NCBI RefSeq assembly: GCF_028583425.1
Contig: NC_072800.1
Location: forward strand, 10,429,001 to 10,493,000
DNA length: 64,000 nucleotides
Direction: 5' to 3'
Origin: Eublepharis macularius
Lineage: Eukaryota > Chordata > Lepidosauria > Squamata > Eublepharidae
Part shown: positions 9,401-20,155 of the stretch, piece by piece
How positions within the stretch are numbered: position 1 is the first letter of the stretch
How the letters are laid out: the number at the start of each line of letters is the position of its first letter
Translations under genes and position numbers: made by a program
The notes under the pieces: generated by a model
Databases searched by the model: none
Told to the model about the DNA's origin: nothing
Seen by the model: the letters and a program-made list of their open reading frames with translations, nothing else

Positions 9401-9662
9401 AGAGAACCAGTTTGGTGTAGTGGTTAAGAGCAGCAGGACTCGAATCTGGAGAACTGGGTTTGGTTCCTCAATCCTCTGCTTGAATCTGGCTGGGTGCCCG
9501 TGGGTCAGTCACAGCTTCCCTGAGCTCTCTCAGGCTCACCCACTTCACAGAGTGATTGATGTGAGGATAATAACAACACAGTTTGTAATCCACTCTGAGT
9601 GGGTGTTGTCCTGAAGAGCAGTATATAAATCGAATGATGTTTTTGTTGTTGTTGCTATTAAT
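9401..9662 (+). mobile_element. tRNA-headed squamate SINE (Sauria-type), plus strand
   Basis: The head has GGTGTAGTGGTTAAGAGC (box A, about 9413-9430) and a GGGTTTGGTTCC box B. The body contains GGGTCAGTCACAGCTTCCCT, and the tail CCACTCTGAGTGGGTGTTG, GTATATAAATCG and (GTT)n. It lies 210 bp from the inverted copy at 8925, forming a potential hairpin. Confidence 0.82.
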
Positions 9663-9806
9663 ATGTTTTTACATCTGGTAAGTCCTTACTCTTTATGATG
9701 TCATAGTGCAAGACATGCATATTCACTCTATTCCTTCCTGGGGGAGGGGCTTCTTTGCACCCATTGTAAGGCTTTGTGTTGGCTCAGCACAAAGAAGATT
9801 CTGCAG

Positions 9807-9922
9807 CGTTCTCCCTCTGAGGTGGAGGACATCTTGGGTGATTCCCACCGTCCAGTCAGGGAGGCAGGGACTAATTTTCTTCCTCTTCCTGTCTGGCGTG
9901 TGGGACACCCTCTCTCTCCAGT
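9807..9922. repeat. DIRS-B left terminal inverted repeat
   Basis: From about 9827 to 9922 it matches the reverse complement of 14563-14660 with a handful of mismatches (shared blocks GGAGGACATCTTGGGTGATT and CTAATTTTCTTCCTCTTCCT). Its outer 30 bases are complementary to 14312-14342 in the internal region, which fixes the left end near 9807. Confidence 0.88.
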
Positions 9923-10171
9923 TCTGTTCCTGCCTCTAGGGAGGGCAGTTCTTCAGCAGACGAGCTCTGCTTCTTTCTTATTAGGACTTCAGTTTCACTT
10001 TCACTTTCCCATTCCTACTCCTTTGCTCGTCTCTTCCTTTAATCTTTCCTTTGTCTTTCAAACTCTGTTAACTTAAACTCTCATAGTTACCCCCTATCTT
10101 CTTGCTGTCCTCTCCTGTCTCTTACTACTCTCCCTGGCTGATAGCAGCCATTTGGGGCAGCCGCCTACAAG

Positions 10172-11350
10172 ATGGACGCCAGGGATTCTGAGGACAGCTT
10201 CCTAGACAACAGAGAGGAATGCTCCCCAGTATTCGCATTGAAAGCGATGAGGAATGATGAATCCGGTGCCGACATGCCTCCTGGCTTGTACATGCTCCTG
10301 GAAACGAGTCGGCACCGACATGCCTCCGTGGCTTGTGTGGTCTCCCAGCTACAAGTTGGCCTCAGAGCCACAGAAGAGCTTCAAAAGGCCCATCCCACTG
10401 AGCGGGAGACGGAAGCATCTGTGCGCTCCTGCTCTGCAGCTGGCGTGTTACCTCAGCCCAGGCTTTTGGCGGGAAAAGACACCGGGAGTCTCCTCAGCTC
10501 TGTCGCCACAGTGAATGTGCCCATGCCAACCTCCTGGCTGGAGATTCCACAGCAGGCTTTTCCCCTTCGGATTTAGCCCTGCCTTTACAAACAGGACTCT
10601 TACCGTCAGATGGGTAACATATGAAGGGCACAAACTTGCCTGTGTCTTTGAACCTTTTAACTTCCTAAGACTAACCATGAGGGAGGAGATATATAATCTC
10701 TGCCGGGATGAAACCTCTGGCTCAGTGGAAGAGCTTCCGCTTTTCCTGCAGAAGGATCCAGGTTCGTTCCCCTTAACTCCAGTTAAAAAGATCAGGTAGA
10801 TGATGGGGGGGGGGGCTTCCTGAGACCCTGGAGACCTGCTTCCAGTCTGAGTAGAGAACACTGACCTTGATGGACCAATGGTCTGAGTCAGAATAAGGCA
10901 GCTTGTAATGTTTAACAGACAGGGATCCTCACTGAGCAGGGGGATTGCCCTCAGAGACAAAGAGACAAAGAGAAGGATGAATTCCTTCAGATGTGGAGGA
11001 GGAGGAGGAAATATCCCTGCCAGAACAGTCAGCCCAGCTGTCTGAATCTGAGGTCTACCGGTATTTACAACCTAAGACATTCTCAGCCTTAGGGCTGCAG
11101 GAAGTACACTCGAGGGAGGAGGACCCTTAGACAGGGAATACCAAATCCAGACCCACAGAAACAAGATTCTCTTCCTAGGGAAGGTTCCTCAGAAAAGGTC
11201 TTCCCATTTCCAGAATATTTTGGTGCCCACCTTGAAGGGGCAAACAGAATTTTAAAGGCCAGTACCTTCAAGGCAGACACCATGCTGGATGCAGTTACCT
11301 TTTCTTCCAGGACTATGGTCTCGGCAGCAGTAACAAGTAGGCACCCTTGA
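10172..11350 (+). pseudogene. DIRS-B gag relic, split by a SINE
   Basis: The first frame (ATG 10172, stop near 10576) begins with an acidic Asp/Glu/Ser-rich segment like DIRS-A gag. An insertion at about 10692-10915 is a SINE. After it, an acidic patch (GGAGGAGGAGGAG, about 10990) and a stretch up to about 11350 may continue gag, in several frames with stops. The assignment rests mainly on position between the left repeat and RT; similarity to DIRS-A gag is weak. Confidence 0.45.
10692..10915 (+). mobile_element. tRNA-related SINE inserted in DIRS-B
   Basis: A tRNA-like head (TGGCTCAGTGGAAGAGC, with box B AGGTTCGTTCC near 10760) is followed by the body GATCAGGTAGATGATG, GAGACCCTGGAGACCTGC and GACCTTGATGGACCAATGG, ending at GGCAGCTTGTAATG. 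This head-body combination recurs widely in reptile genomes. A run of G (10804-10815) interrupts it. Confidence 0.7.
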
Positions 11351-11627
11351 CTAAGAGCTTGGCCAGCAGTTTTACACTCTAAAAATATTGTCCTGGCTTA
11401 CCACTTTCAGAGAGAGAAGCTATTTGTGGATGTCCTGGGAAAGATCTGGATTGAGACCCAGGACAAAAGAAAGTGTTGCCAAAAAGACTCAAACAATCTG
11501 AGAGGTGATCCCTTGGCCCTCAGCCTTTTATTCACAACACACACTACTAAGGTCCAGACAGGATTCCAAATGGCCATCCTGGGGTTAATCTAGACATTCC
11601 TTTAATAAGGGGGGTCCTTTCAAGAAC

Positions 11628-11795
11628 CCACTTGTAGTATAGTGGTTAAGTAACTGAACTATGATGCAGTACTCTGCGGGTTCAAATCTCACTGCTGCCA
11701 TGAACTTGCCACATGGCCTCGGGTAAACCATTCCTCTCAGGCCCAGCTCCCCAGCTGTATTGTGGGGGGATAACAATTACTTTGTCCCAAGATCA
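11628..11795 (+). mobile_element. SINE fragment inserted in DIRS-B
   Basis: A tRNA-like head (TTGTAGTATAGTGGTTAAGT, then GCGGGTTCAAATCTCACTGC as box B) is followed by the body CTCGGGTAAACCATTCCTCTC and a short tail at GGGGGATAACAATTAC. It is the same broad family as the copy at 17190 (minus). It lies between the gag and RT relics. Confidence 0.7.
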
Positions 11796-11814
11796 AACAG
11801 ACAGTTCTTTACAC

Positions 11815-13470
11815 GTGGAAAGAGATCCGACCTTGATACCAAGCTCTCTAAGACAGGACTTGCAAGCCATCCCTGCGAGAGGCCAAGGACGCCTTACCAT
11901 CAAGCCTGGGTTGACACACAAGCGGATATCTGTACCTTAGAAATAGTCTCACAAGGCTATTCCATACAATTTGAAAGCCAGAACCCACCAGAACGTTTTG
12001 TCATCTTTCCCCTACAAGAAATCTTAACTCAAACTGTAATCCAACACCTGGGCATTCACTATGGTGCATGTTTCCCACAACTAAAGAGGATGGGGGAGTC
12101 TACTCAGTCTTCTTCACAGTCCTTAAAAAGAATGGGGACTGGAAGGTGTTATTAGACCTCAGCTTTTATAATAAGTTTATCAAGTTGCGTCACTTCTGAA
12201 TAGAGACTGCACACAGTCGCAGAGGCCATTCAGAAGAATACATGACATCTACAGAACTCACAGAAGCATACCTCCATGCACCGATTCTGACAGCCCATCA
12301 ACAATACTTAAGATTTTATGTGAAAATAAAATCAGTTGGCAGTTCTGAGCCATCCCTTTCGGCCTGTCCACCACACTAAGAGTGTTCACAAAGCTCCTGA
12401 TCAACCCCATCATGCATCTTAGAGAGAGGTATTCATGTTCACTTGTAGCTTGACGATCTCCTGATCAGATCAACTTCAAAAGAAAAATCTCACCATGACA
12501 CTCTGTTCACCATTCAGTTTCTACAAGCTGGAAAACCTGGGTATGATCATCAAAAGAAAAGGTCAGGAAGACAAAACAGCTGGCTGAGACTGTCATCAGA
12601 GTGAAAATACCTTCTCACGACACTACCCAAACTGATCGGTTTGCTAGTGGCCAGTGACAAGGCCCCTTGGGGTCGTCTACATGTAAGACCGCTTCAGACC
12701 TTTCTCAGATCTTATTAACAACAAATCATGGAGAAGACAGATCTTCCTATTCAGGTACCACTTCAGATCAAAAGATTCATGACCCCTTGAGAAAAACATA
12801 TATTTACAGATGCAAGCATCACAGGTTAGGCATGTCTTCCTATCAGTGTTTTGAAAATGTGAGTGATTTGTCTGGGCTTGTTACAGTTCAGAGATCAGAT
12901 AGTGAACTCACACATCCTGATCTGTATGGACAAGATCGCAGACAAGACATATGTAAACAAGCAGGGGGGAACCAAGACCTCGAGGCGGCACAAGGAGGTG
13001 ACAAGGATACTTACCTGGGAGGAAGGTCACCTAGCCTCAATCAGAACTGAACGCTTCAAAGGCATATCCAGTGTCCAGGCAGACTGGCTGAGCAGGTGGA
13101 CCATTCAACAAGGGGAATAGTCCCTTAAGAAAGATCACATCTAATGGATAACATCGCACTTCGCAACCTCTCTCATGGACCTGTTTGCATCCCAACACAA
13201 CCATCAACTACCAAGGTACATGACAAGGTTTGTTCCACCCACAAGCAGATGCCCTGACATCGCAGTGGCCATTAGGCCTCCTCTACACATTACCACGCTT
13301 ACCAGTAATACCCCAACTCCTGAGAAGGATAAAGGAACAGGGAGCGAAGTGCTAGTGATTGCCTCTTGGTGGCCCCGCAGACTGTGCTTTTCCACACTCC
13401 AACAGATGGTGATATCCCCACCCCTCATCCTACCGACCTCTCTGGTCATGTTACAACAGGGAATGATTTA
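11815..13470 (+). pseudogene. DIRS-B reverse transcriptase / RNase H relic
   Basis: Fragments in several frames match DIRS-A RT/RNase H. Near 11935 is LEIVSQGYSIQFES, equivalent to LETVSKGYSLEF in DIRS-A. Near 12147 is VLLDLSFYNKFIKLRHF, and near 12260 TELTEAYLHAPI. The catalytic box reads stop-L-D-D: the Tyr codon is TAG at 12446-12448. RNase H remains include KTYVNKQGGTKT (about 12946) and the ADWLSR box (about 13080). MDLFASQHN (13175) and WWPRR (about 13370) match the C-terminal domain. Many stops and shifts make it non-functional. Confidence 0.85.
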
Positions 13471-13537
13471 GACTCACTCTGCTTAACTGTGTGGAAATAG
13501 AAAGGGAAATCTTCCTAAGGGGGGATATTCTGGAGAG

Positions 13538-14272
13538 GTGGCTGACTCTCTCCTAGCATCCAGAGAACAGTTCAGTGGGACAGGAGGAAAGCTCTGGACA
13601 TTTTACACAGCCCTGACCAAACATCCATTTGAACTGGTCAAGGATGTTCCCCTGAGAAGGCTGAGAATGAAGACCATCTTCCTTATTGTGGTCACATCTG
13701 CCAGAAGGATCTCAGACCTAAGCGCTCCGTCAGTCAGACCTGAACTCTGTATCTTTCACAACGATAAGGTGATACTTCATACTGTCCCCACCTTTCTTCA
13801 AAAAGTCTATTCCAAATTCCATAGGTTGCAAGAGATAAGGCTACCATATTTCTACCTGTACCCTAAAAATACTAGGGAGAGGCTCTCACACAACCTAGAC
13901 GTCAGAAGGAAGTTCAAGGCCTATCTGCCCCAAACAGTGCAAATCAGAAAGTTGGACTTACTGTTCATCAATGTATCTCCTCTCAATTTGGGGAAGAAAG
14001 TGCCTTCAACAGCTGTAGGTGCCAGTAGCAAAACATACACTATCAAAGCTCACAAAACTCTCATCATAGAGGTTCCTAATGGAATAACAGCTGTGAGGAG
14101 CGCTGCTACCAATGCAGCATTACAGAGGAACACTTCTGTAAAAGAAGCCTGCAAGCCAGCAACGTGGTCGTCGATCTCAACCTTGGTAAGATGCTACAAA
14201 TTAAATCTATATGATTCAGCGGACACTACCTGCAGTAGAAAAGTACTGCAGCACATGATCTCAGATGAAGAC
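13538..14272 (+). pseudogene. DIRS-B tyrosine recombinase relic
   Basis: An open frame runs from 13538 past the end of the domain to 14530. Its first residues (ADSLLASREQFSG) match the recombinase N-terminus, but the sequence then jumps to the catalytic domain (LTKHPFELVKDVP). This implies loss of about 95 residues, most of the DNA-binding core domain. The first catalytic Arg is kept (TSARRISDL), but the H-x-x-R box reads T-A-V-R, so the His is lost. The Trp region (PATWSS) and Tyr (RCYKLN) remain. The frame is open yet the enzyme is probably dead, so openness alone would mislead here. Confidence 0.85.
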
Positions 14273-14305
14273 CACATCCCACCCAGAAAGGGGAAACTGC
14301 TTTGG

Positions 14306-14407
14306 GAGCACCCAAGATGTCCTCCGCCTCAGAGGGAGAACGTATGTTTGGATACTTACCGTGAAGTGTCCTTCTCCTCTGAGGAAAGGAGGACATCTTG
14401 CCCTCCC
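14306..14407. repeat. DIRS-B internal complementary region
   Basis: Bases 14312-14342 are the reverse complement of the left end (9807-9838). From 14347 (TTTGGATACTTACCGTGAAG) the sequence is the reverse complement of the right end (14662-14681), then AGGAGGACATCTTG. The two parts abut, so the region equals the joined ends of the element. Confidence 0.88.
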
Positions 14408-14562
14408 CGGGTCTTCGTCCTCCTCTACCCTGCTGCCTCATTCTTCTACCTCCTCTGGGTTATGCTTTATTTACAGTACATGTTAATGCAACAGGTGTTT
14501 TTTCTCTCAGTATTGACAGTTGCTGAATGATAAATTCAATGTTACTGCTTTGTGGAGTCACC

Positions 14563-14681
14563 TGAACTGAAGAGAGGGTGTCCCACATGCCAGAGAGGAA
14601 GAGGAAGAAAATTAGTTCCTGCCTCCCCGATTGGACGGTGGGAATCACCCAAGATGTCCTCCTTCACGGTAAGTATCCAAA
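14563..14681. repeat. DIRS-B right terminal inverted repeat
   Basis: The inverse of the left repeat, with CTTCACGGTAAGT at 14662-14674. Compared with the internal region it lacks about 21 bases next to this motif. Confidence 0.86.
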
Positions 14682-17185
14682 GGTCTGTTCTGTTCCAGCC
14701 ATTTGTAGCAGGGGTGGGAGGGAACTGCAGGAACTAAACCAGCTGTGTCCTCCAATGGTGAGGCGTATGGGCCTACCATTCAAAATCCCTGGCATCTTCT
14801 ACCAGGGTTGCATGCACACACTGTTGAATATTGCACTATTCTCTGGCAATCACTTGCAACTGAATTTTCCTGTGTGGAGAGCTGCAAATGGTTGGTATGG
14901 TGCAGCGATAGTGCAGTAGCCACCCATCTGTGAATACAACCCTGAGCTTCCACCAGATTCTCACAGGAGTGGACTGGGACCTCAAGCCACCCTAGAGCAC
15001 CTAGATTGAGTACAGTGGTGGCTGTGCTCACATCTGGGGGGTGGTGACAATTGCAGTGGGCTTGAGCACACATCCATTGCACTCATCACTGTGGTCAGAA
15101 TCCAAGCTGAGTGGACTCTGGAGTTTTGCCAGCACCACAGGGGTCGGTTGGCACCCTCCCCTCCGGTCAACTGAGGCAGTGTCCAACCAGGAACGTTCCT
15201 GGAAAGTTCAAGGGACAGCCTGCCTCATAAACTCTTGGCTTCTTTGGAACCCAGCTTGAAAATCGCTGCGCTGTGCAATAATAGCAAGAGCGGGTGACGG
15301 CCCGTCCAAGTATTTAAGGTATTTCTTGTGCTCAACCTGAGGACAGCTGATCTCTGTGTTTTTTTTAATTATCAAACAACCATCGAGGCCAAATAACCAT
15401 CAAGAATATTGGCAATAAAAGGCATATTGGGTAGGTAGCTCATTTCTGCTGAAGAGCTCTCCTTGCCTTGCCTTTAAGTATGCTCTCTGAAGGAGAATGG
15501 AGGGACAGGAGACTCTTTTTTAGCAGCAGCTTTTCCTGGTATCTGTTTAATAATGGATCAAATGGTGACTGATAATGCAGCAGCACATAAAAGCAAACAC
15601 ATCAAATGAAAGGCTGTCTTCCTAGCACTTCTTTGCACCCAAGAAGAAAAAAGAAAGAGTTTTTTCTCCCAGAGCAAGGTAGAGTTCTTAGCTGAATTGT
15701 AAGTTTAGCTGTGGACAAACTAATTAACTCCCTTTCTAATTTAGCAGACATTTCCCCTTATCTAAGCATCCCATATCACACATTTATCAAGTATAGAATT
15801 CAAGGTAAATGGCTCATCCCATGTGCAATACAGACAGGCAGAACTTTTATATTGCCTGGTATGAATTTAAGCACAATGCTTGGAAACCATTCTCAAATTC
15901 AGCTGAAGGTCTTTCAGCTGAATGATGAGATAAAATCTTATAATATAACCCTTCGGGAGGGACCAGTGTTCCTTCGACTATTGAACAGACTTCTTATAAG
16001 CCAGGAAAATTAAAAGGAGCAGGACGTCATTTGATCAGATAATAAAGTGGGCGATGCATATGAATTGCACCTCCCCCAGTCAAATCCAGGCAAGCCATGC
16101 ACAGGGAGAAGGGAAAACTCTCAGGCGTGCGTAAAAATATGACTTGGTAAATCAAGCAAAAGTCAGCTTTAGAAGCTGAGAGTGCTAAAGAAGCACAGAT
16201 TGTGGAGAGCAGCTGAGAGTCAATCACAGGCTAAAGGGGGTGGGGTGAGGGAATTGCCCTGCTCAGGTCCACAGAATCCCAGAGAGGGGGGGGAATTTGA
16301 GGGCTCCCCCCTCCCCCCGAAAGTACCCCTTTCTCTGATTACCTGCAAGCTTCCAGCACATACGAATAACTTTTTCATTTTACATAGTGGACTAGATGAC
16401 ATGAGCAAGAAAGGGGTCAAGCAACTATGGCAACTTAATTGATCAGTCAGAGTTTTTGCTGATTTCTGAGTTCAGCAGATTACCCAATGTGATAGAGATT
16501 ATTAAATTTAGAAGATAAAAAGAGGTTGAAATGGCAATATAATCTGGCACATGAAAACTGAAAACATTGTAAACTTATCTGAATTTATCCATAGTAATCA
16601 ATGAATTGAAAATGTCCTAAAAGATGTCTTAAAGGAATCTGAGTCTCTAGCGTAGCTGCCTACAAAGTTCTGTATCTGATAGGGTCTTTGAATGTTTGTC
16701 TGGGAAGCTAACAGCAGTGTAACAATATTATTTAGGGTTTTCATGCTGCAAAGCAACATTGTAACTGGTACACCAATAAATAGCTCCTCCACAGGCATTG
16801 CAAAAGATTAACTAAATTGTTTAAATCAGTTTGGGGTTTAATCTCACCTAATCTCATTACGACACTATTTAAATACTTCATTTGATCCGCTTAATCCTAT
16901 CTTGTTAGAAGCACTCTTCTGTCAGTTGAAACTACAGACATCCAGCAATCTATGTTGGAGACAGAAATTTGGATGAGCACCCTACGTATCTCCATCTGGA
17001 GAGGTTTTCTCCATTTATTTCATTCTGATCTGCACATATTCTGGATGTGTATATGTGGATAATTCTAGATGGGACGTTATGCTGGTCTGTTACAGCATGA
17101 CCAAACAGGTGTCCAGTGTCTCCTGAAAGGTTTAATGCTGCAATAAATGGTGTTAATCTTTCAGATGGCACGGGGCTCTTATTTG
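14682..17185. other. Unassigned stretch
   Basis: No exon, transposase or LTR end was recognised over 2.5 kb. Several short open frames (for example 15711-16013) have no family features. Bases 16285-16320 contain G- and C-runs. Confidence 0.4.
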
Positions 17186-17189
17186 ATGA

Positions 17190-17445
17190 TGGTGGTGGTG
17201 GCTGTGATGATGATGACGACGACGACGACGATGTGTGGTTATATACCGCTCTCCTGGACAGATTAGTACCCCATTGAGAGTGGTGAACAAAGTCAATGTT
17301 GTTATCCCCACAATACAGCTGGAGCGCTGGGGCTAAGAGGAGAGGCTTACCAAAGGGCACTTACTGAATTCGTGGTGGTAGTGGGAGTCGAGCCAGCAGA
17401 GTGCTGATTTTCTGCCCAACCACTTATCCACTATGCTACAACAGC
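17190..17445 (-). mobile_element. tRNA-headed SINE with GAT/GAC microsatellite tail
   Basis: On the minus strand the head (GTAGCATAGTGGATAAGTGG, about 17425-17443) and body (GCCCTTTGGTAAGCCTCTCC, GTTATCCCCACAATACAGCT complement) end in TATATAACCACACATCG plus (GTC/ATC)n at 17203-17233. It is related to the SINE at 11628. Confidence 0.72.
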
Positions 17446-17449
17446 CCTT

Positions 17450-18202
17450 CATATTTGGTATATGCAGGTAGGGTCCCTCCACTGACATGAATGTGGACCA
17501 CTTTTCTTTATGTTTTTAGAGGTGCTCATTAATCCAGTTACTGGAACAATGCTGGTTCAGCTGAAATTGTTCCGCTTGGAATGGAAATATACGAAATTTG
17601 TGCTCAACTGTTTCATTTTAAGTGGTCAGCCTGTAAACAAGATTTTCAAGTTGTGTACGTACAAGGCCATAAAACTATTAAAGCTTTAAACTAATTTGCG
17701 ATGACTCCAGATGACCCCAATGACTTGTTCCAACAAGCATATGCATGCATAATTTTGAGTTTCAGCAGATCCATTCAGTTCAGTTAGTGCTGTTCGTATC
17801 TGTAGCTTTCATCTTGGTCTAAGGACATGTAAAATGTATTTCATGCTGGGACCCCTGAGAGCACTGGGGTGTTGTAACAGTAAAAGCGTCCCTTAAATAC
17901 AATTATTTTTAGTGGACCCAAGGATATATATTTTACAGTGAAAATCCACATCCTTTGGTGTAGGTTCCTGCTTTTTAGACATGCTGATAATTTTGATTTC
18001 ATTTCTGTTTCTGCCAACATTCAACCAGTGTATTTTTTAGGGCTTTGGACATTCACCACCTTTTATGGGAATATCAGCATTCAAGTGTAAATGTCAGCAT
18101 TCTGAACATTTAGTAGTTCTCTCCGAGTACACAGTTTTGGAATTGCTACTTCTAGGTTTCAACACTAACAATTCCCAGTATGGCTTAACTCGCTGTGGTA
18201 GT
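17450..18202. other. Unassigned stretch
   Basis: No gene or repeat recognised. Confidence 0.4.
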
Positions 18203-18532
18203 TTTATAGTAAAGAGTCCAGTAGCACCTTTAAGACTAACCAACTTTATTTTAGCATAAGCTTTTGAGAACCACAGCTCTCTTCATCAGAAGCATCATAT
18301 TGTAGCATAAGCTTTTGAGAACCACAGCTCTCTTCGTCAGATGCATCATATTGTAGCACAAGCGTTCGCGAACCACAGCTCTCTGACGATGCATCTGAAG
18401 AAGAGAGCTGTGGCTCTTGAAAGCTTATGCTACAATACAGTTGGTTAGTCTTAAAGGTGCTACTGGACTCTTTACTATTTAAATTTACTATTTTGCTACT
18501 ACTGACTAACACGGCTAACTCCTCTGGATCTG
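18203..18532. mobile_element. Penelope-like element ends with tandemly repeated inverted arm
   Basis: The plus arm (AAAGCTTATGCTACAATACAG, TTGGTTAGTCTTAAAGGTGC, CTACTACTGACTAACACGGC) matches the 3' end of the Penelope insertion at 36771-37360. To its left is the inverse arm, and the part CATAAGCTTTTGAGAACCAC..GCATCATATTGTAG occurs three times in tandem (about 18255, 18306, 18357; period about 51). No coding sequence remains between the arms. Confidence 0.75.
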
Positions 18533-20147
18533 GGGTGGTTTTGAATCTCGATTCACAAGAAACATTGCCTTGTCCTGTAAGCATGACTGAGATGTCAAAA
18601 CGCATTCACTGTTTAAGTGCATTTGAGCTGAACTAGAGGTATTATTTCAACAATGGTCAAACCTCACAGTCTTTCCACCCATTCTTTCAAATGAGGAGCG
18701 GAAGATTTTTTCCAATATTTTGCAAAAAGCAAAGCAACACCCCCCCACACCACCCCAAAACAAAAAGACTGCTGCTGTAATGGTGTTCAAAACAAATTCA
18801 TGCAGTCTTTTTGGTATTGTTACAATACAGTCCACTAAGCTAAATTCTGGATTTAAGAGGAATTACAGTCTCAGTAGGATTGTCATAATAATTCAAATCT
18901 ACTTTACAGGGTTGTTATGATGAGTGCAACAAGGTAATGTATGTGAAGCATTTCAAGTAGTCTAAAAATATTTAATATTTATCATCGTCGTCACCACCAT
19001 CGTAGGTTCTTTCCCCCTTCCGGTCTCTCAGAGCTTGCCGAGCCTCCTCCCTCTTTACCCACCATCACTTTAAGTCAGAGTCTAACGATCACAGCTAGTG
19101 GAAGGCTCTTATGTGATCTGGTCCTAGGCTCTGGCAGGGAGATCCTGCATGGAACCAGGGCCATGCGGTTGAGGGCCAGGACTTGCTCTTGCTTATCTTT
19201 AATTTCCCTTCCCCTCCGTCCACAGACCCTCATGTCCATCATTACGGGCTTGTGCATCCATGGAGTCTCTGTGTGCTGCTCACCCACTGAACTCAAGATT
19301 GAAACAGGGTTGGGGCAGGAAGGAAGACAAAATTTAGAGGGGGCCGTCAGAGAGCTCAGCAGAATCTGAGAAATACGGCCTGACATTCTAACAGGCTCCA
19401 CGTTTTTATGCAACAATGGCAAATGAACGTATGTTGCCCACAGTAGTATATCGGGTGTGTACAAAAGAGGGTGGCACTGGAACCTTGTGTAGTTCCAGTC
19501 CGCTCAGAGTGCCCAGCAGTGCAGAAGGGAGTTTAAAGACACAGCTGGCGTTCACACATAATGCACACTATTAGAAAACGGAGGTAAAAAGTGTGTTAAT
19601 GCTAGAAGCATAATTATTACAAACTGCGGAGCTACCCTCAGGCATTTGGACAGCATGTGTCAGATGAAGCTAGGCTCCAATAAGAGGGTGTCAGCTGCAT
19701 CGGAGCTTGGCACTCTTTAGGCGGGCCCTATGTATTTGTCTTACGAAGATCGACTGTGGTGGCGTCAGGGGTCCCCTCCTTCCACAACCTGTGTTGTATT
19801 GCAGAACTGAACTTTCCCACTTTCAATCAGGGGTGATCAGCAAAAACCTCTCCCTTCTGTTAGCTCTCCCATTGGTAGTAAACAAATGTCAGACATGTCA
19901 TGCATAATTAAGCCTTGTTATGACTTGGCACCTTTGAAGAGCAATGCCACTATTTTCACAGCATTAACGAATTCCTCCAACCAATTCTTTAAATTCAGCC
20001 TTAAGATTTTGGGTGCATCATCAGTTTTACGGGGTATCTGAAGAGCTGCTAGCTTAAAATTTAATTCTGGACCCATTCTGGACTACATCTTGGTTATTTA
20101 GGATTGTGTTAAGTTACTGCTGGTGCAGTCTTCCCCTGTTTCCTTTG
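18533..20147. other. Unassigned stretch
   Basis: No exon or repeat end recognised. The 129-codon minus frame at 19075-19464 has no recognisable domain and unremarkable composition. Confidence 0.4.
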
Positions 20148-20155
20148 CCCAGAAC

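Larger units (their letters stand above)
9807..14681 (+). mobile_element. Second DIRS-type retrotransposon (DIRS-B), degenerate, both ends present
   Basis: A left terminal repeat (9807-9922) is repeated in inverse orientation at 14563-14681, and an internal complementary region (14306-14407) joins complements of both ends. Between them lie relics of gag, RT/RNase H and tyrosine recombinase, broken by stops, frameshifts, an internal deletion and two SINE insertions. It belongs to a different subfamily from DIRS-A because terminal sequences differ apart from a short shared motif. At about 4.9 kb including insertions, it has lost internal sequence. Confidence 0.88.

Noticed and set aside
9413-9480. 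tRNA gene
   Set aside because: Only box A and B-like sequence without a foldable cloverleaf or anticodon arm, attached to a SINE body and tail.
18255-18410. CRISPR-like regularly spaced repeat
   Set aside because: Three directly adjacent units of about 51 bp without spacers, derived from a Penelope arm in a vertebrate genome.
19075-19464. Minus-strand frame of 129 codons
   Set aside because: No recognisable domain, no splice context, no conserved pattern that I can see.
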